NCBI RefSeq assembly: GCF_000744885.1
Contig: NZ_JQMV01000003.1
Span: 1,860,001 to 1,924,000, forward strand
Direction: 5' to 3'
From: Thermus amyloliquefaciens
GTDB taxonomy: Bacteria > Deinococcota > Deinococci > Deinococcales > Thermaceae
DNA: 64,000 nucleotides
Shown: one piece after another, positions 8,465 through 17,292 of the stretch
Layout of the letters: each line of letters starts with the position of its first letter
Position numbering within the stretch: the first letter of the stretch is position 1
Notes under the pieces: generated by a model
Told to the model about the DNA's origin: nothing
The model's database searches: none
Seen by the model: only the letters and a program-made list of their open reading frames with translations
Translations under genes and position numbers: made by a program

Positions 8465-9816
8465 TCAGGGGACCCACTCCTGGAAGAGCTCCCCATCCAG
8501 GTACAGGCGGAAGCGGCCCTCCCCCACCACCTCATAGGTGCCTGAGACCCCAAGGCCCTCCCGGCCTTCCCCCTCGTAGACCAGGTGCTCCCCCCGGTCA
8601 TCCAGAAGCACCAGGCGCACCTGGCGGCCCTCCGCCTCCTGGGGCAGATTCAGGGCCAGGGTCACGGTGCGGGCCTCGGGAGCCGGAGGCGAGGGGGGGT
8701 TCAAAACCCCCACCCGCACCTCTCCCCTTGCCGCCACCCTTAGGCGCACCCCGCTCCCCGGGGGCATGGGGGTTCCGGGGGCGGGCTCCTGGGCCAAGAC
8801 CGCGCCCGGGGGGCTCCGGAGGGCACCTCCTCCACCTGGACCTGCAGGCCCATGGCGTTCAGGAGGAAAAGCGCCTCCTTTTGGCCCAGACCCGTGAGCT
8901 GGGGCAGGGGGACCGTGGGGCCCATGGAGGCACCACGGGACACCAGAAGCCGCACCGAGGCCCCAGGGGGCAAGGGGGTGCCGGGGGGCGGATCGCTGGC
9001 CAAGACCGTGCCCAGGGGCTCGGGGCTTTCCACCTGGGCCACCCCAGCCAGGCGGTACCCCAGCTCGGAAAGCCTGGCCTCGGCCTCCTCCTGGCGGAGC
9101 CCCGTCAGCTCGGGCAAGGGGTTCAGCCGGGCCTGGTTTAGGGTGAGGCGCACGGTGCGCCCGGCCCTAAGGCGGGTTCCCGGCGGAGGCTCTTGGGCCA
9201 GCACCACCTCCTTGGGCTTGCTGGGGTCGTTCCCCTCCGCCACCTCCAGCCTAAGCCCCGTATCCTTCAAAAGGAGAAACGCCTCCCTGGCGGTCTTGCC
9301 CACCAGGTCTGGCACCCTATACTCCGGGGGGTTAAAGTAGCGGTAAAACCCTTGGGCCAGAAGCCCCACCCCTAGGAGGAAGAGGAGGAGGCCCGGGGCC
9401 ACCCCCAGAAGAAAGCCAGGCCGAGGGCGGGAAGGGGTCCGGGCCAAGGCCCGCCGGGCAGGCCCCAGGGGCCAGGGGGACAGGTAGGCCACCCCTTCCT
9501 CGGCCATGGCCAGGTGCTCCGGGCCGAAGCCCAAGGGGGCCAGAGCCTCGAGGGCCGCCCGGGGCGGCGTTTTCCGGGCCAAGGGACGCTCGGGGAAAAA
9601 GGCGTAGTAACGCCCGGGCTTGGCGGAAACCACCGCCTCCACAAGCCCCAGCTCCTCTAAACGTTTGATGGCCGCCCGGTACCGGTAAAAGCGCTCCCTG
9701 TCCTCGGGGGTGCGCACCTGGAAGAAGAACACCAACCCGCCCTCCACCCGATAAAGGGTGACGCCCTCCCTTTCCTCGAGGGTCTCCAGCACCGGGTAGC
9801 GGTCGTCCAAGATCAT
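8465..9816 (-). pseudogene. PASTA-repeat membrane protein with degenerate kinase-like N-terminus, interrupted by a 1-nt frameshift
   Basis: The 5' frame runs from ATG 9816 to 8740 and the 3' frame continues to the stop at 8465. They join at a run of six C's (minus strand; 8808-8813). One more C would give the sequence PSGAPPGAVLAQEPAPGTP, which matches the end of a PASTA repeat. The whole protein would be about 450 residues: a cytosolic part (1-130), one membrane helix (about 138-160), three PASTA repeats (starting YRVPDLVGK, PLPELTG and VPLPQLTG) and a C-terminal beta-rich domain. The N-terminal part looks like the remnant of a Ser/Thr kinase fold but shows no catalytic HRD or DFG motif. PASTA repeats bind peptidoglycan fragments in known kinases. 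The break may be a true mutation or a homopolymer sequencing error. TATAAT ends 9 nt before the start. Confidence 0.82.
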
Positions 9817-9825
9817 GCGCCGCCG

Positions 9826-9831
9826 ATTATA
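9826..9831 (-). promoter_or_regulatory. -10 element of the PASTA gene
   Basis: TATAAT on the minus strand, 9 nt before ATG 9816, in a 60-bp divergent intergenic region. Confidence 0.5.
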
Positions 9832-9861
9832 CCTTGCCTTCTCCCCTCCCTTCCCGACCCA

Positions 9862-9867
9862 TATACT
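9862..9867 (+). promoter_or_regulatory. -10 element of the small flavoprotein gene
   Basis: TATACT ends 9 nt before ATG 9877. The intervening AAAGG could also act as a weak ribosome-binding site. Confidence 0.5.
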
Positions 9868-9876
9868 CTAAAAGGT

Positions 9877-10419
9877 ATGTGGGATGTTCTCGTGGTAGGC
9901 GGCGGCCCCTCGGGTCTTTCCGCGGCCCTTTTCCTGGCCCGGGCCGGGCTGAAGGTCCTGGTGCTGGATGGAGGCCATTCCAAAATCGCCCAGGTGAGCC
10001 GGGTTCCCAACTACCCAGGCCTCTTGGAAGAGCCCTCGGGCGAGGAACTTCTCCAAAGGCTAAAGGAGCATGCCCAGCGCTACGGGGCGGAGATCCAAAA
10101 GGGCGTGGTCAAGGGGGTCCGGGACCTGGGGGGGGTTTTTGAGGTGGAAACCGAGAAGGGCGTGGTGGAAGCGGAAAGGCTCCTCCTCTGCACCCACAAG
10201 GACCCCACCCTGCCCTCCCTCCTGGGCCTGACCCGAAAGGGCCTCTACATCGACACCGACGAGATGGGGCGCACCAACTACCCCCGGGTTTACGCCGCGG
10301 GGGTGGCCCGGGGCAAGGTGCCCGGGCACGCCATCGTGAGCGCAGGGGATGGGGCCTATGTGGCCGTGCACTTGATCTCCGACCTCCGGGGGGAGCCCTA
10401 CAAGGACCACGCCACTTAA
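9877..10419 (+). CDS. Minimal FAD-binding thioredoxin-reductase-like protein
   Basis: 180 residues, about 60% of a thioredoxin reductase. The N-terminal VVGGGPSGLSAALFLARAG is the dinucleotide-binding GxGxxG fold for FAD. Near the end, the segment Y-A-A-G-V-A-R-G followed by GDGAYVA matches the FAD-contacting end of the family. The NADPH-binding domain and the CxxC redox pair are missing; the only cysteine is in LLLCTHKDP. A protein of this size is known in Thermus (I recall a structure of a T. thermophilus homologue), so the gene is compact rather than truncated. Electron donor and substrate are unknown. It is divergent from the PASTA gene. Confidence 0.85.
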   Translation: MWDVLVVGGGPSGLSAALFLARAGLKVLVLDGGHSKIAQVSRVPNYPGLLEEPSGEELLQRLKEHAQRYGAEIQKGVVKGVRDLGGVFEVETEKGVVEAERLLLCTHKDPTLPSLLGLTRKGLYIDTDEMGRTNYPRVYAAGVARGKVPGHAIVSAGDGAYVAVHLISDLRGEPYKDHAT

Positions 10420-10464
10420 GCGCCAGGGGGTGGGCTCCCCTGCCGAAGCCGCAAGGGGCCTCCT

Positions 10465-11235
10465 TCACACCGGCCTGCCCGCCATCATGAAGCTGGCGGT
10501 CATCCCCCCATCCACGGGCAGGATGGCCCCGGTGACGAAGCTGGCCTTCTCCGAGGCCAGGAAAAGCACCGCCTCCGCCACCTCCTCCGGCTGGCCCAGC
10601 CGCCTCAGGGCGTGGAGGTCCTCCCAGTCCCGGCGGGTCCTCTCCGGGTCCTCGGAAAGGGCGATGGCCTCCAGCACCGCCTCCGTGGCGATGGCCCCCG
10701 GGGCCACGGCGTTCACCCGGATGCCCAGGGGGGCCAGGTCCAGGGCCAGGGAGCGGGTGAGGTTGACCAGACCCCCCTTGGAGGCGTTGTATGCGGCGTT
10801 CTCCTGCTCGGCGAAAAGCCCCTGGACGCTGGCCACGTTCACGATGGCCCCTCCGCCCACCTTGGCCATCTCCCTGGCCGCCAAGGCGGAGAGGTGCATG
10901 GGGGCGGTCAGGTTGACCTCCAGGACCCTCCGCCACTCGGAAAGCTTCACGGTAAGGGCCGAGCCCGGGGTGCTGGTGGCGGCGTTGTTCACCAACACGT
11001 CCACCCGCCCCAAGGCGTGGGCCGCCTCCTCCACGAAGCGCACCCGGTCCCGTTCCTGGGCCAGGTCCGCCTGCACGAAAAAGCCCCCGATCTCCTCCGC
11101 CACCCCCCACCCCTCAGGGAGGAGATCGCAAAGGGCCACCATGGCCCCTTCCCGGGCGAAGGCCCGGGCGATGGCCCGGCCGATGCCCCGGGCCGCCCCC
11201 GTCACCAAGACCCCCTTCCCCTCAAAAAGCCCCAT
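10465..11235 (-). CDS. Short-chain dehydrogenase/reductase
   Basis: 256 residues, classical SDR. Cofactor motif TGAARGIG at 12-19, NNAAT near residue 87, catalytic serine in VASVQG and the YNASK active-site pair (YxxxK) near residues 150-154. The C-terminal DGGMTASFM is the usual end of the fold. The aspartate in ALCDLLPEG after beta-strand 2 points to NAD(H) rather than NADP(H). The substrate cannot be read from sequence; such enzymes are often fabG-like or sugar/alcohol dehydrogenases. It follows the AlaX gene by 4 bp on the same strand, so the two are co-transcribed. Confidence 0.9.
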   Translation of the reverse strand: MGLFEGKGVLVTGAARGIGRAIARAFAREGAMVALCDLLPEGWGVAEEIGGFFVQADLAQERDRVRFVEEAAHALGRVDVLVNNAATSTPGSALTVKLSEWRRVLEVNLTAPMHLSALAAREMAKVGGGAIVNVASVQGLFAEQENAAYNASKGGLVNLTRSLALDLAPLGIRVNAVAPGAIATEAVLEAIALSEDPERTRRDWEDLHALRRLGQPEEVAEAVLFLASEKASFVTGAILPVDGGMTASFMMAGRPV

Positions 11236-11239
11236 GGCC

Positions 11240-12367
11240 TTAGCTTACGAGGCTCGGGTCCAAGGCCTCGGCCACCCGTTCCCTGGGCAGGCTACCCTGC
11301 ACCACCTCCTTCCCCCCGCCCTTGGCCCCCAGGGCCTTGAGCCTTTGCCAAACCGCCTCCCGGCCAGGGCCTAAGGTGGCGAAGCGGCCCTCGGGGGAAA
11401 GGAGCAAGAAGGTCTTCTCGCTCCAGGAAAGAAGCCTTTTGGCCAGGTGCCCCAAAAGGGGGTAGGGCACCAGGAGCACCCCCTCCGCCAGGGCCCTGGG
11501 CAAGAGGGCCTCCACCAAGGCCTCCTTAAGCTCCTGGTTCTCCCCCTTCAGGGCGTAAAGCTCCTCCTGTAGCTTGCGCACGGGCTTTTCCAGCTCCAGG
11601 GGATGGGCGGAGAAGGAAAGGGCCAGGCGGGAAAGCAGGGCGTGCTTGGCGTGGTAGTCCTCCAAGGCCTCCCACCCCGCCATGAAGTACACCCGGCTTC
11701 CCCCCTTGTACCGCTCCCACTTCAGCACCTTGATGGGCCCGGCCTGGGCGCTGGTCTTAAGGTGGGTGCCCCCGCAGGCCGCCAGGTCAAAGTCCCCGAT
11801 CCGCACCAGCCGAACCTGGCCCTGGACCTTGGGGGGCCGCCTCAAGGGGTACTGGGCAAGCTCCGCCTCCGAGACCCAGAAGGCCTCAATGGGGTAGTCG
11901 GCGTACACGGCGAAGTTGGCCAGGGCCTCGGCCTCCTGGACCTGGGTGTCTTGGGCCTCCTCCTCGAGGTCCACCGTGGAGACCGGGCTATCCAGGCTCA
12001 CGGCCACCGTGTGGTACCCCCCGGCCCTCAGGAGGGCCTGGGAAAGGAGGTGCTGGGCGGTGTGGCGCTGCATGTGGCGGAAGCGCCTATTCCAGTCAAT
12101 CTCCCCCTCCACCTCCGCCCCCTCGGGGATGGGGGCGGAAAGGCGGTGCACCACATCCCCGAAGGCCTTGGCCTCCTCAAACACGTGGAGAACCCGCACC
12201 TGGCCAAACTCCCCCCTCAGCACCCCTGTGTCCGCGGGCTGCCCCCCAGACTCCGGGTAGAAAAGGGTCTGGGAAAGCACGGCATGGTGGCCCTTCTCGT
12301 CGCTCCAGGCCCGCACCACCCGGGCCTGGAAGCGGGTGGCGTAGCTGTCCAGCTGGTAAAGCCTCAT
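11240..12367 (-). CDS. alaX: Alanyl-tRNA editing protein, AlaX-L type
   Basis: Removes serine (or glycine) from mischarged tRNA-Ala. 375 residues: an AlaRS-like beta-barrel domain (1-90), then the editing domain with zinc ligands H102 and H106 (HTAQH) and C198 and H202 (CGGTH). A C-terminal region has coiled coil (around 240-280) and a DHHA1-like tail ending in a GGGK-type stretch, which makes it the long AlaX form. The start is ATG 12367 with AAGGGG just upstream; the open frame reaches 12442 but has no signal there. The downstream neighbour is the SDR gene. Confidence 0.93.
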   Translation of the reverse strand: MRLYQLDSYATRFQARVVRAWSDEKGHHAVLSQTLFYPESGGQPADTGVLRGEFGQVRVLHVFEEAKAFGDVVHRLSAPIPEGAEVEGEIDWNRRFRHMQRHTAQHLLSQALLRAGGYHTVAVSLDSPVSTVDLEEEAQDTQVQEAEALANFAVYADYPIEAFWVSEAELAQYPLRRPPKVQGQVRLVRIGDFDLAACGGTHLKTSAQAGPIKVLKWERYKGGSRVYFMAGWEALEDYHAKHALLSRLALSFSAHPLELEKPVRKLQEELYALKGENQELKEALVEALLPRALAEGVLLVPYPLLGHLAKRLLSWSEKTFLLLSPEGRFATLGPGREAVWQRLKALGAKGGGKEVVQGSLPRERVAEALDPSLVS

Positions 12368-12388
12368 GCCCCTTAAGATAAGGTGAGG

Positions 12389-12520
12389 ATGGCACCCTTG
12401 GACTGGGAGGAGGGGGAGAGGTGGTTTTCCCAGGCCCAGCACACCCTGGCCTCCGGCCAGAGGGACCTGGACATCTGGCGGTGGGCCTTGGAGGCATGGC
12501 GTGGATTCAAAGGCCCTTAG
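12389..12520 (+). CDS. Tiny ORF resembling the start of a HEPN domain
   Basis: 43 residues from ATG 12389 to TAG 12518, preceded by AAGGTGAGG. The sequence WEEGERWFSQAQHTLASGQRD, then DLDIWRWALEAWRGFKG, resembles the first two helices of HEPN proteins (W..QA..TL....R), which normally continue for another 80 residues. It could be a truncated HEPN gene or a genuine micro-protein. It lies between divergent AlaX and the downstream pseudouridine synthase gene. Resemblance is by eye only. Confidence 0.4.
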   Translation: MAPLDWEEGERWFSQAQHTLASGQRDLDIWRWALEAWRGFKGP

Positions 12521-12549
12521 GAAACGGATGGCGGGGCAGGAGGTCCTGT

Positions 12550-13281
12550 ATGAAGGGAGAACGCTTGGACCGGCTTCTGGCCCGCTTGGGCCTGGGTAGC
12601 CGCAAGGAGGTGGCCCGCCTGGTGCGGGCCGGGCGGGTGCGGGTGGCGGGGGAGGTGGTTCGGGACCCGGGCTTCCACGTCCCGGAAGGGGTTCCCTTGG
12701 AACTGGACGGAAAGCCCCTGGCGGTGCGCCGCCACCACCACGTCCTCCTGCACAAGCCCGCAGGGTACGTGACGAGCCGGTCCGAGGGGCCCAGCGTCTA
12801 CGCCCTCCTTCAGGGCTTCCCCACCCGGGACCTCTCCCCGGTGGGCCGCCTGGACAAGGACACCGAGGGGCTCCTCCTCTTCACCACCCATGGGGAACTC
12901 CTCCACCGCCTCACCCACCCCCGGCACAAGGTGGAAAAGCGCTACCTGGTCCACCTGGAGCGCCCGGCCACCGCGGAGGACCAGGAGGCCTTTCGGCAAG
13001 GCCTCTTCTTGGATGGCGCCAGGCTTCTCCCCGCGGAGCTCTCCTGGGACCAGGACCCCACCCGGGTGGAGCTCGTCCTCCGGGAGGGGCGCTTCCACCA
13101 GGTGAAGCGCATGTTCCAGGCCCGGGGGAACCGGGTGCTCTACCTGAAGCGCCTCTCCTTGGGACCCTTGGAGCTGGGGGACCTGCCCCAGGGGGAGGCC
13201 CGCTACCTCACCCCGGAGGAGGAGGCGGCGCTGTACCGGGCGGTGGGCCTTTTCACAGAGCATTCACAGGGTACGTGGTAG
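12550..13281 (+). CDS. rRNA pseudouridine synthase of the RsuA/RluB/RluE/RluF family
   Basis: 243 residues. The N-terminal S4 RNA-binding domain (RLDRLLARLGLGSRKEVARLVRAGRVRV) is followed by the catalytic domain, with HKPAGYVTS and the active-site motif GRLDKDTEGLLLFTTHG (aspartate at the RLD). FHQVKRMF is the family motif near the end. It isomerises specific uridines of rRNA; which rRNA position cannot be told from sequence. ATG 12550 has AGGAGGT 5 nt upstream. The frame opens further upstream but without S4 homology. Confidence 0.92.
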   Translation: MKGERLDRLLARLGLGSRKEVARLVRAGRVRVAGEVVRDPGFHVPEGVPLELDGKPLAVRRHHHVLLHKPAGYVTSRSEGPSVYALLQGFPTRDLSPVGRLDKDTEGLLLFTTHGELLHRLTHPRHKVEKRYLVHLERPATAEDQEAFRQGLFLDGARLLPAELSWDQDPTRVELVLREGRFHQVKRMFQARGNRVLYLKRLSLGPLELGDLPQGEARYLTPEEEAALYRAVGLFTEHSQGTW

Positions 13282-13291
13282 ATTTCCTCCC

Positions 13292-14425
13292 ATGCGGCGC
13301 TGGGGATTTTGGGTATTGCTCCTCGGCCTGGCCCTGGCCCAAGGCGGGGATGGTTTGCCCGCTCTCAGGGCGGTGCTGGTCCTGGAGGAAGACGTTTTGG
13401 AAGAGGGCCTGCTCCGCACCTACGTGGGGAGCCAAACCTTTTCCGTGGCCTCCGAGGCGGAGTTAAAAGCCCTTTTAAAGAAGCTGGCCCGCGACCCCAG
13501 GCCCCCCCGCTTCGTCTTCCAAGGGGGGCGGTGGCGGGGGGTGGAGAAGAAGGGGCTCGCCTTCAGCGAGGCCGAGGCCTTGGCGGCCTACCGCCAGGCA
13601 CGGGATGCGGGCAAGAAGAGCTTCCTCCTGCCCGTGCGCTACACCTACCCCACCCCCAGCTTGAAGGAGCTCTACGTGCTGGGGGTCAGGGAGCACCTGG
13701 CCACGGGGGAGACGAGCTTCCGCGGCTCCAGCCGTGAGCGGACCCATAACCTCCTCCTGGCCTCCAGCAAGCTGGACGGCCTCCTCATCCCCCCGGGGAG
13801 GTTCTCCTTCAATGCGGCCCTGGGGCCCGTGACCGAGGAGGAGGGGTACAAGCAAGCCTTTGTCATCGTGGGGGACCGCACGGAGCAGGGGGTGGGGGGC
13901 GGGGTCTGCCAGGTTTCCACCACCTTGTTCCGGGCCTTTTTCCTGGCGGGGCTTCCCATCCTGGAGCGCCACGCCCACAGCTACCAGGTGGCCTACTACC
14001 GGCCTCCGGGGCTGGATGCGGCGGTCTTCCAGCCCTACAAGGACCTCAGGGTGCTGAACGACACCCCGGGGCACATCCTGGTGCAACGCTCCGTCCAGGG
14101 CACCACCCTCCGCTTCCACCTCTTCGGCACCAAGGACCGGGAGGTACGCTGGGAAGGCCCCTTCGTCTCCGACACCCGGCCCCCCCTTCCCACGCGGGAG
14201 ATCGTGGACCCAAGCCTCCCCCCAGGAGCCCGCAAACAGGTGGACTTCGCCGCCGAGGGGGCCAGGGTGGAGGTGCGCCGCTGGGTGCGCTACCGGGATG
14301 GCCGGGTACGGGAAGACAAGGTGGTGAGCGTCTACAAGCCCTGGGGAGCGGTCTTCCTGGTGGGGCCTACCCCACCTCCAAAATCACCGCCCGCTCCACC
14401 GGCACCAAGCGGTGGGGCTCCGTGA
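13292..14425 (+). CDS. VanW-family protein with C-terminal G5-like domain, probably exported
   Basis: 377 residues. A hydrophobic signal sequence (RRWGFWVLLLGLALAQ, cleavage near residue 17) is followed by a 110-residue variable part. The VanW core comes next (SFRGSSRERTHNLLLASSKLDGLLIPPG, then FSFNAALGPVTEEEGY and GGGVCQVSTTLFRA). A G5-like segment (REIVDPSLPPGARKQVDF ...) and a proline-rich tail end the protein. VanW is named for vancomycin clusters, but chromosomal homologues with G5 domains are linked to the cell envelope; no biochemical role is established. TAGATT ends 7 nt before the ATG. The last 59 bp overlap the 3' end of the opposite cupin gene. Confidence 0.87.
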   Translation: MRRWGFWVLLLGLALAQGGDGLPALRAVLVLEEDVLEEGLLRTYVGSQTFSVASEAELKALLKKLARDPRPPRFVFQGGRWRGVEKKGLAFSEAEALAAYRQARDAGKKSFLLPVRYTYPTPSLKELYVLGVREHLATGETSFRGSSRERTHNLLLASSKLDGLLIPPGRFSFNAALGPVTEEEGYKQAFVIVGDRTEQGVGGGVCQVSTTLFRAFFLAGLPILERHAHSYQVAYYRPPGLDAAVFQPYKDLRVLNDTPGHILVQRSVQGTTLRFHLFGTKDREVRWEGPFVSDTRPPLPTREIVDPSLPPGARKQVDFAAEGARVEVRRWVRYRDGRVREDKVVSVYKPWGAVFLVGPTPPPKSPPAPPAPSGGAP

Positions 14426-14636
14426 CCTGGGCCGCCTCCCCCCTCTTTAAGTGGAGGTAACGGCCCCCAGGCAGGTCAATCACCAGCTCCCCTTCCAGCA
14501 CCAGGTAAAAACCCTGGCCTTGGCGTTCTTCTTGGGAAGCCTCGAGGGCCAAGGAGTACGCCCGCACCGGCAGGCCGGGAACCTCCACCCTCCCTTCCCG
14601 GGCCAGGCGCAGGAGGTGGAGCTTATAGCTTTCCAT
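14367..14636 (-). CDS. Small cupin-fold protein
   Basis: 89 residues. The pattern GQGFYLVLEGELVIDLPGGRYLHLKRGEAAQV is the glycine-turn pattern of a cupin barrel, followed by PHRLVPVERAVILEVG. Only one possible metal histidine (in EPHRL) is present, so metal binding is doubtful and a sensor or binding role is as likely. Its ATG shares one base with the topA stop codon (TGATG), so it is translationally coupled to topA. Confidence 0.8.
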   Translation of the reverse strand: MESYKLHLLRLAREGRVEVPGLPVRAYSLALEASQEERQGQGFYLVLEGELVIDLPGGRYLHLKRGEAAQVTEPHRLVPVERAVILEVG

Positions 14637-17239
14637 CAGGTAACCGCCTCCTTCCTGGCCCGCCCCTTGCGCATGCGCAGCTTAAAGAGGGCCCGCTGGG
14701 CCAGCCTAACCTCCTCTGGGGAAAGGGGTTCACCCCGGGCCAAGGCCTCCGCCGCCCTGCGCTCCTCCGGGGCCAGCTCGCCCAGGAAGGGTTTTAGCTC
14801 CTCCCAGTCCTTGGGCGGTTTGGGCGGGGAGGCCCCTTGGCCTTTGGGCTTCTTCCCCGTGCGCCTCGAGGCCCCCGAGGCGGCCCCGCCCCGGGCGGAT
14901 CCCCTGCCCTTGGCGGCCGAGGGCTCCTGGGCCCTGGGGGGAGGGATCAGCTTGGGATCGTGTGCCGGACAAGCGGGGTTGATGCAGGCCCCTTCCCCTT
15001 TCTTCACCAGCGGCCAGCCGCAGGAAGGGCAGGTCTGCTCCAGAAGGGGATGGAAGGAAAGGAAGTCGCAGGCGCTGTTTTCGCACTTGTAGTAGGGCTT
15101 TCCCCGCTTGCTCCGCTTTTCCAGAACCCGCCCGCCGCACTTGGGGCAGGCCTGGCCCGTGGGGTTACCGTCGTCCCGGGTGTAGTCGCACTGGGGGTAG
15201 CCGGAGCAGGCGATGAAGCTTCCGTAGCGCCCCTCCTTCCGCATCAGGGGCCTGCCGCACTTGGGGCAGGCCTCCCCGATGGGCTCCGCCTCCTTTTTCT
15301 CCAGGGGCTCGGTGTAGGTGCACTCCGGGTAGCCCGTGCACCCCAGGAACTGGCCGAACCGGCTCACCTTCAGCTCCAGGGGCCTGCCGCACCTGGGGCA
15401 GGTCTTCTTGGGCACCTGGCTCAGCTCCTCCAAAAAGGGCTCGTAGAACTCCCACACCACCTTGGGCCAGGGGACCTTGCCCTCCTCCACCTGGTCCAGC
15501 CCTTCCTCCATCTGGGCGGTGAACTCGTAGGCCACCACCCGGGGGAAGCGCTCCTTCAGGTAGCGGACCACCTGCCGCCCCAGGGGGGTGGGGAGGAGGG
15601 TGCGTCCCTTTCGCTCCACGTAACCCCGCTTCTCCAGGGTCTCCAGGGTGGGGGCGTAGGTGGAGGGGCGGCCGATGCCGAGCTCCTCCAGGGTCTTGAC
15701 CAAGGTGGCGTCGGTGTAGCGGGGTGGGGGCTCGGTGAAGTGCTGCTCGGGCCTTACCAGTTGCAACCTGGCCTCCGCCCCCTGGGGCACCGCGGGCACG
15801 GGGGGGGCCTCCTCTTCCTCCTCTGGCTCCCGCCAATGGGTTTGCCCTGCGGGCAAAGCCTCCCCTTCCCGGCCCCAGGCCTTCAGGTAACCCTCAAACC
15901 GGAGCACGGAGCCCGCCGCCCGGAAGGTGAAGCGGGGCTTTCCCCCTTGGCTTTCCAGCAGGACCACCGTCTGCTCGTAGAGGGCGTCCTTCATCTGGCT
16001 GGCCAGGAAGCGGCGCCAGATGAGGTCGTAGAGGCGGTACTCCTCCTCGGAGAGGTGCTTTCGCACCTGCTCTGGGGTGCGCCTCGGGTCCGTGGGCCGG
16101 ATGGCCTCGTGGGCGTCTTGCACACCCTCCCTGCGGTTCCGGTAAGCCCTGGGGGCTTCGGGGAGGTACTCGCTCCCGAAGACCTCGCCGATGACCTCCC
16201 GGGCCTGGGCCACGGCCTCGGGGGAGACGCGCACCGAGTCCGTGCGCATGTAGGTGATGAGGCCCACGGTGCCCTCGGGCAGGTCCACACCCTCGTAAAG
16301 GCGCTGGGCGATGCGCATGGTGCGGCTGGCGGTGTAGCCCAGGCGGGTGCTGGCGGCCTGTTGCAGGGTGGAGGTGGTGAAGGGGGGCGGGGGGGACTTG
16401 CGCCTTTCCTTGACCTCCACCTGGGCCACCCGGTAGGGGAAAAAGCGCACCTTTTCCGCCAGGGCCAGGGCCTGGGCCTCATTTTCCAGGTGAACCTTCC
16501 CCTCCTTCTCCCCTTGCCCGGTCCAAAGGCGCTGGCCGTCCACCTCGTGGAGGAGAGCGGGGAAGGTCTTGCCCTGGACCTCAAAGAGCCCCTCGAGGGT
16601 CCAGTACTCCTCCCGCTGGAAGGCCTCGATGGCCTCCTCCCGCTCCACCACGAGCCTCAGGGCCACGCTCTGCACCCTGCCGGCGGAAAGGGCCCGCTTG
16701 CGGAACTCCAGGGAAAGAAGGGGGGAAAGGTTGTAGCCCACCAGGCGGTCCAGAACGCGCCGGGCCTGCTGGGCGTCCACCAGGTTCTGGTCTATGGGCC
16801 TGGGGCGCTCCACCGCCTGCCGCACCACCTTGGGGGTGATCTCGTGGAACTCCACCCTTAGGGGCTCCTTGGGATCGCGGCCCAGAAGCCGGGCCACGTG
16901 CCAGCCGATGGCCTCCCCCTCCCGGTCGGGGTCGGTGGCGATGAGGAGGCGCTTGCCCTGAGCGGCCCGCTTGAGCTCCTCCACCACCCTCTTCTTCTCC
17001 CGCTTCACCTCGTAGGTGGGGGCGAAATCCCGCGCCACATCCACCCCAAGCTCCCTTTCGGGCAGGTCGGCCACGTGGCCCAGGCTGGCCCGCACCTCGT
17101 AGCCGGGCCCCAGCATCTTTTGGATGCTCTTGGCCTTGGCGGGGGACTCCACCACCACCAAGGTGGCCGCCTGCGCCCCTTGCGGCCTGGCCCCAGAGGG
17201 CTTTGAGGCGGGGGCCTTGCGAAGTCTTTGGGTCGGCAT
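14636..17239 (-). CDS. topA: DNA topoisomerase I
   Basis: Relaxes negative supercoils through a 5'-phosphotyrosine link. 867 residues: TOPRIM domain with VVVESPAKAKSIQKMLG (about 28-45) and DPDREGEAIGWH. The active-site tyrosine is in GLITYMRTDSVRVS near residue 330. The C-terminal third has four zinc-finger units (CPRCG...CTGYPEC, CPKCG...CSGYPQC, CPKCG...CENSAC, CPSCG...CINPAC), then a basic Ala/Gly/Lys-rich tail. The start ATG is preceded by a TTGACA-18-TAAATA promoter that leaves almost no leader. An IS inserted only 10 bp upstream of this -35. Confidence 0.97.
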   Translation of the reverse strand: MPTQRLRKAPASKPSGARPQGAQAATLVVVESPAKAKSIQKMLGPGYEVRASLGHVADLPERELGVDVARDFAPTYEVKREKKRVVEELKRAAQGKRLLIATDPDREGEAIGWHVARLLGRDPKEPLRVEFHEITPKVVRQAVERPRPIDQNLVDAQQARRVLDRLVGYNLSPLLSLEFRKRALSAGRVQSVALRLVVEREEAIEAFQREEYWTLEGLFEVQGKTFPALLHEVDGQRLWTGQGEKEGKVHLENEAQALALAEKVRFFPYRVAQVEVKERRKSPPPPFTTSTLQQAASTRLGYTASRTMRIAQRLYEGVDLPEGTVGLITYMRTDSVRVSPEAVAQAREVIGEVFGSEYLPEAPRAYRNRREGVQDAHEAIRPTDPRRTPEQVRKHLSEEEYRLYDLIWRRFLASQMKDALYEQTVVLLESQGGKPRFTFRAAGSVLRFEGYLKAWGREGEALPAGQTHWREPEEEEEAPPVPAVPQGAEARLQLVRPEQHFTEPPPRYTDATLVKTLEELGIGRPSTYAPTLETLEKRGYVERKGRTLLPTPLGRQVVRYLKERFPRVVAYEFTAQMEEGLDQVEEGKVPWPKVVWEFYEPFLEELSQVPKKTCPRCGRPLELKVSRFGQFLGCTGYPECTYTEPLEKKEAEPIGEACPKCGRPLMRKEGRYGSFIACSGYPQCDYTRDDGNPTGQACPKCGGRVLEKRSKRGKPYYKCENSACDFLSFHPLLEQTCPSCGWPLVKKGEGACINPACPAHDPKLIPPPRAQEPSAAKGRGSARGGAASGASRRTGKKPKGQGASPPKPPKDWEELKPFLGELAPEERRAAEALARGEPLSPEEVRLAQRALFKLRMRKGRARKEAVT

Positions 17240-17246
17240 CGCCCCC

Positions 17247-17276
17247 TATTTAGGGCCCTCGAGGGGAGCTTGTCAA
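17247..17276 (-). promoter_or_regulatory. topA promoter
   Basis: On the minus strand TTGACA (17271-17276), an 18-nt spacer and TAAATA (17247-17252) lie 7 nt before the topA ATG. The IS end is at 17286, so the core promoter is intact but its upstream DNA has been replaced. Confidence 0.6.
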
Positions 17277-17292
17277 GGGCAGCAGGGCTTGC

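Noticed and set aside
14837-16861. 674-codon open frame on the plus strand opposite topA
   Set aside because: Composition rich in G, L, H, P without any domain; it mirrors topA codons. High GC removes stop codons on the opposite strand. Same for 34665-36239 (opposite dppA), 54340-55533 (opposite mutS2), 56827-58647 (opposite pepF) and 59929-61749 (opposite the permeases).
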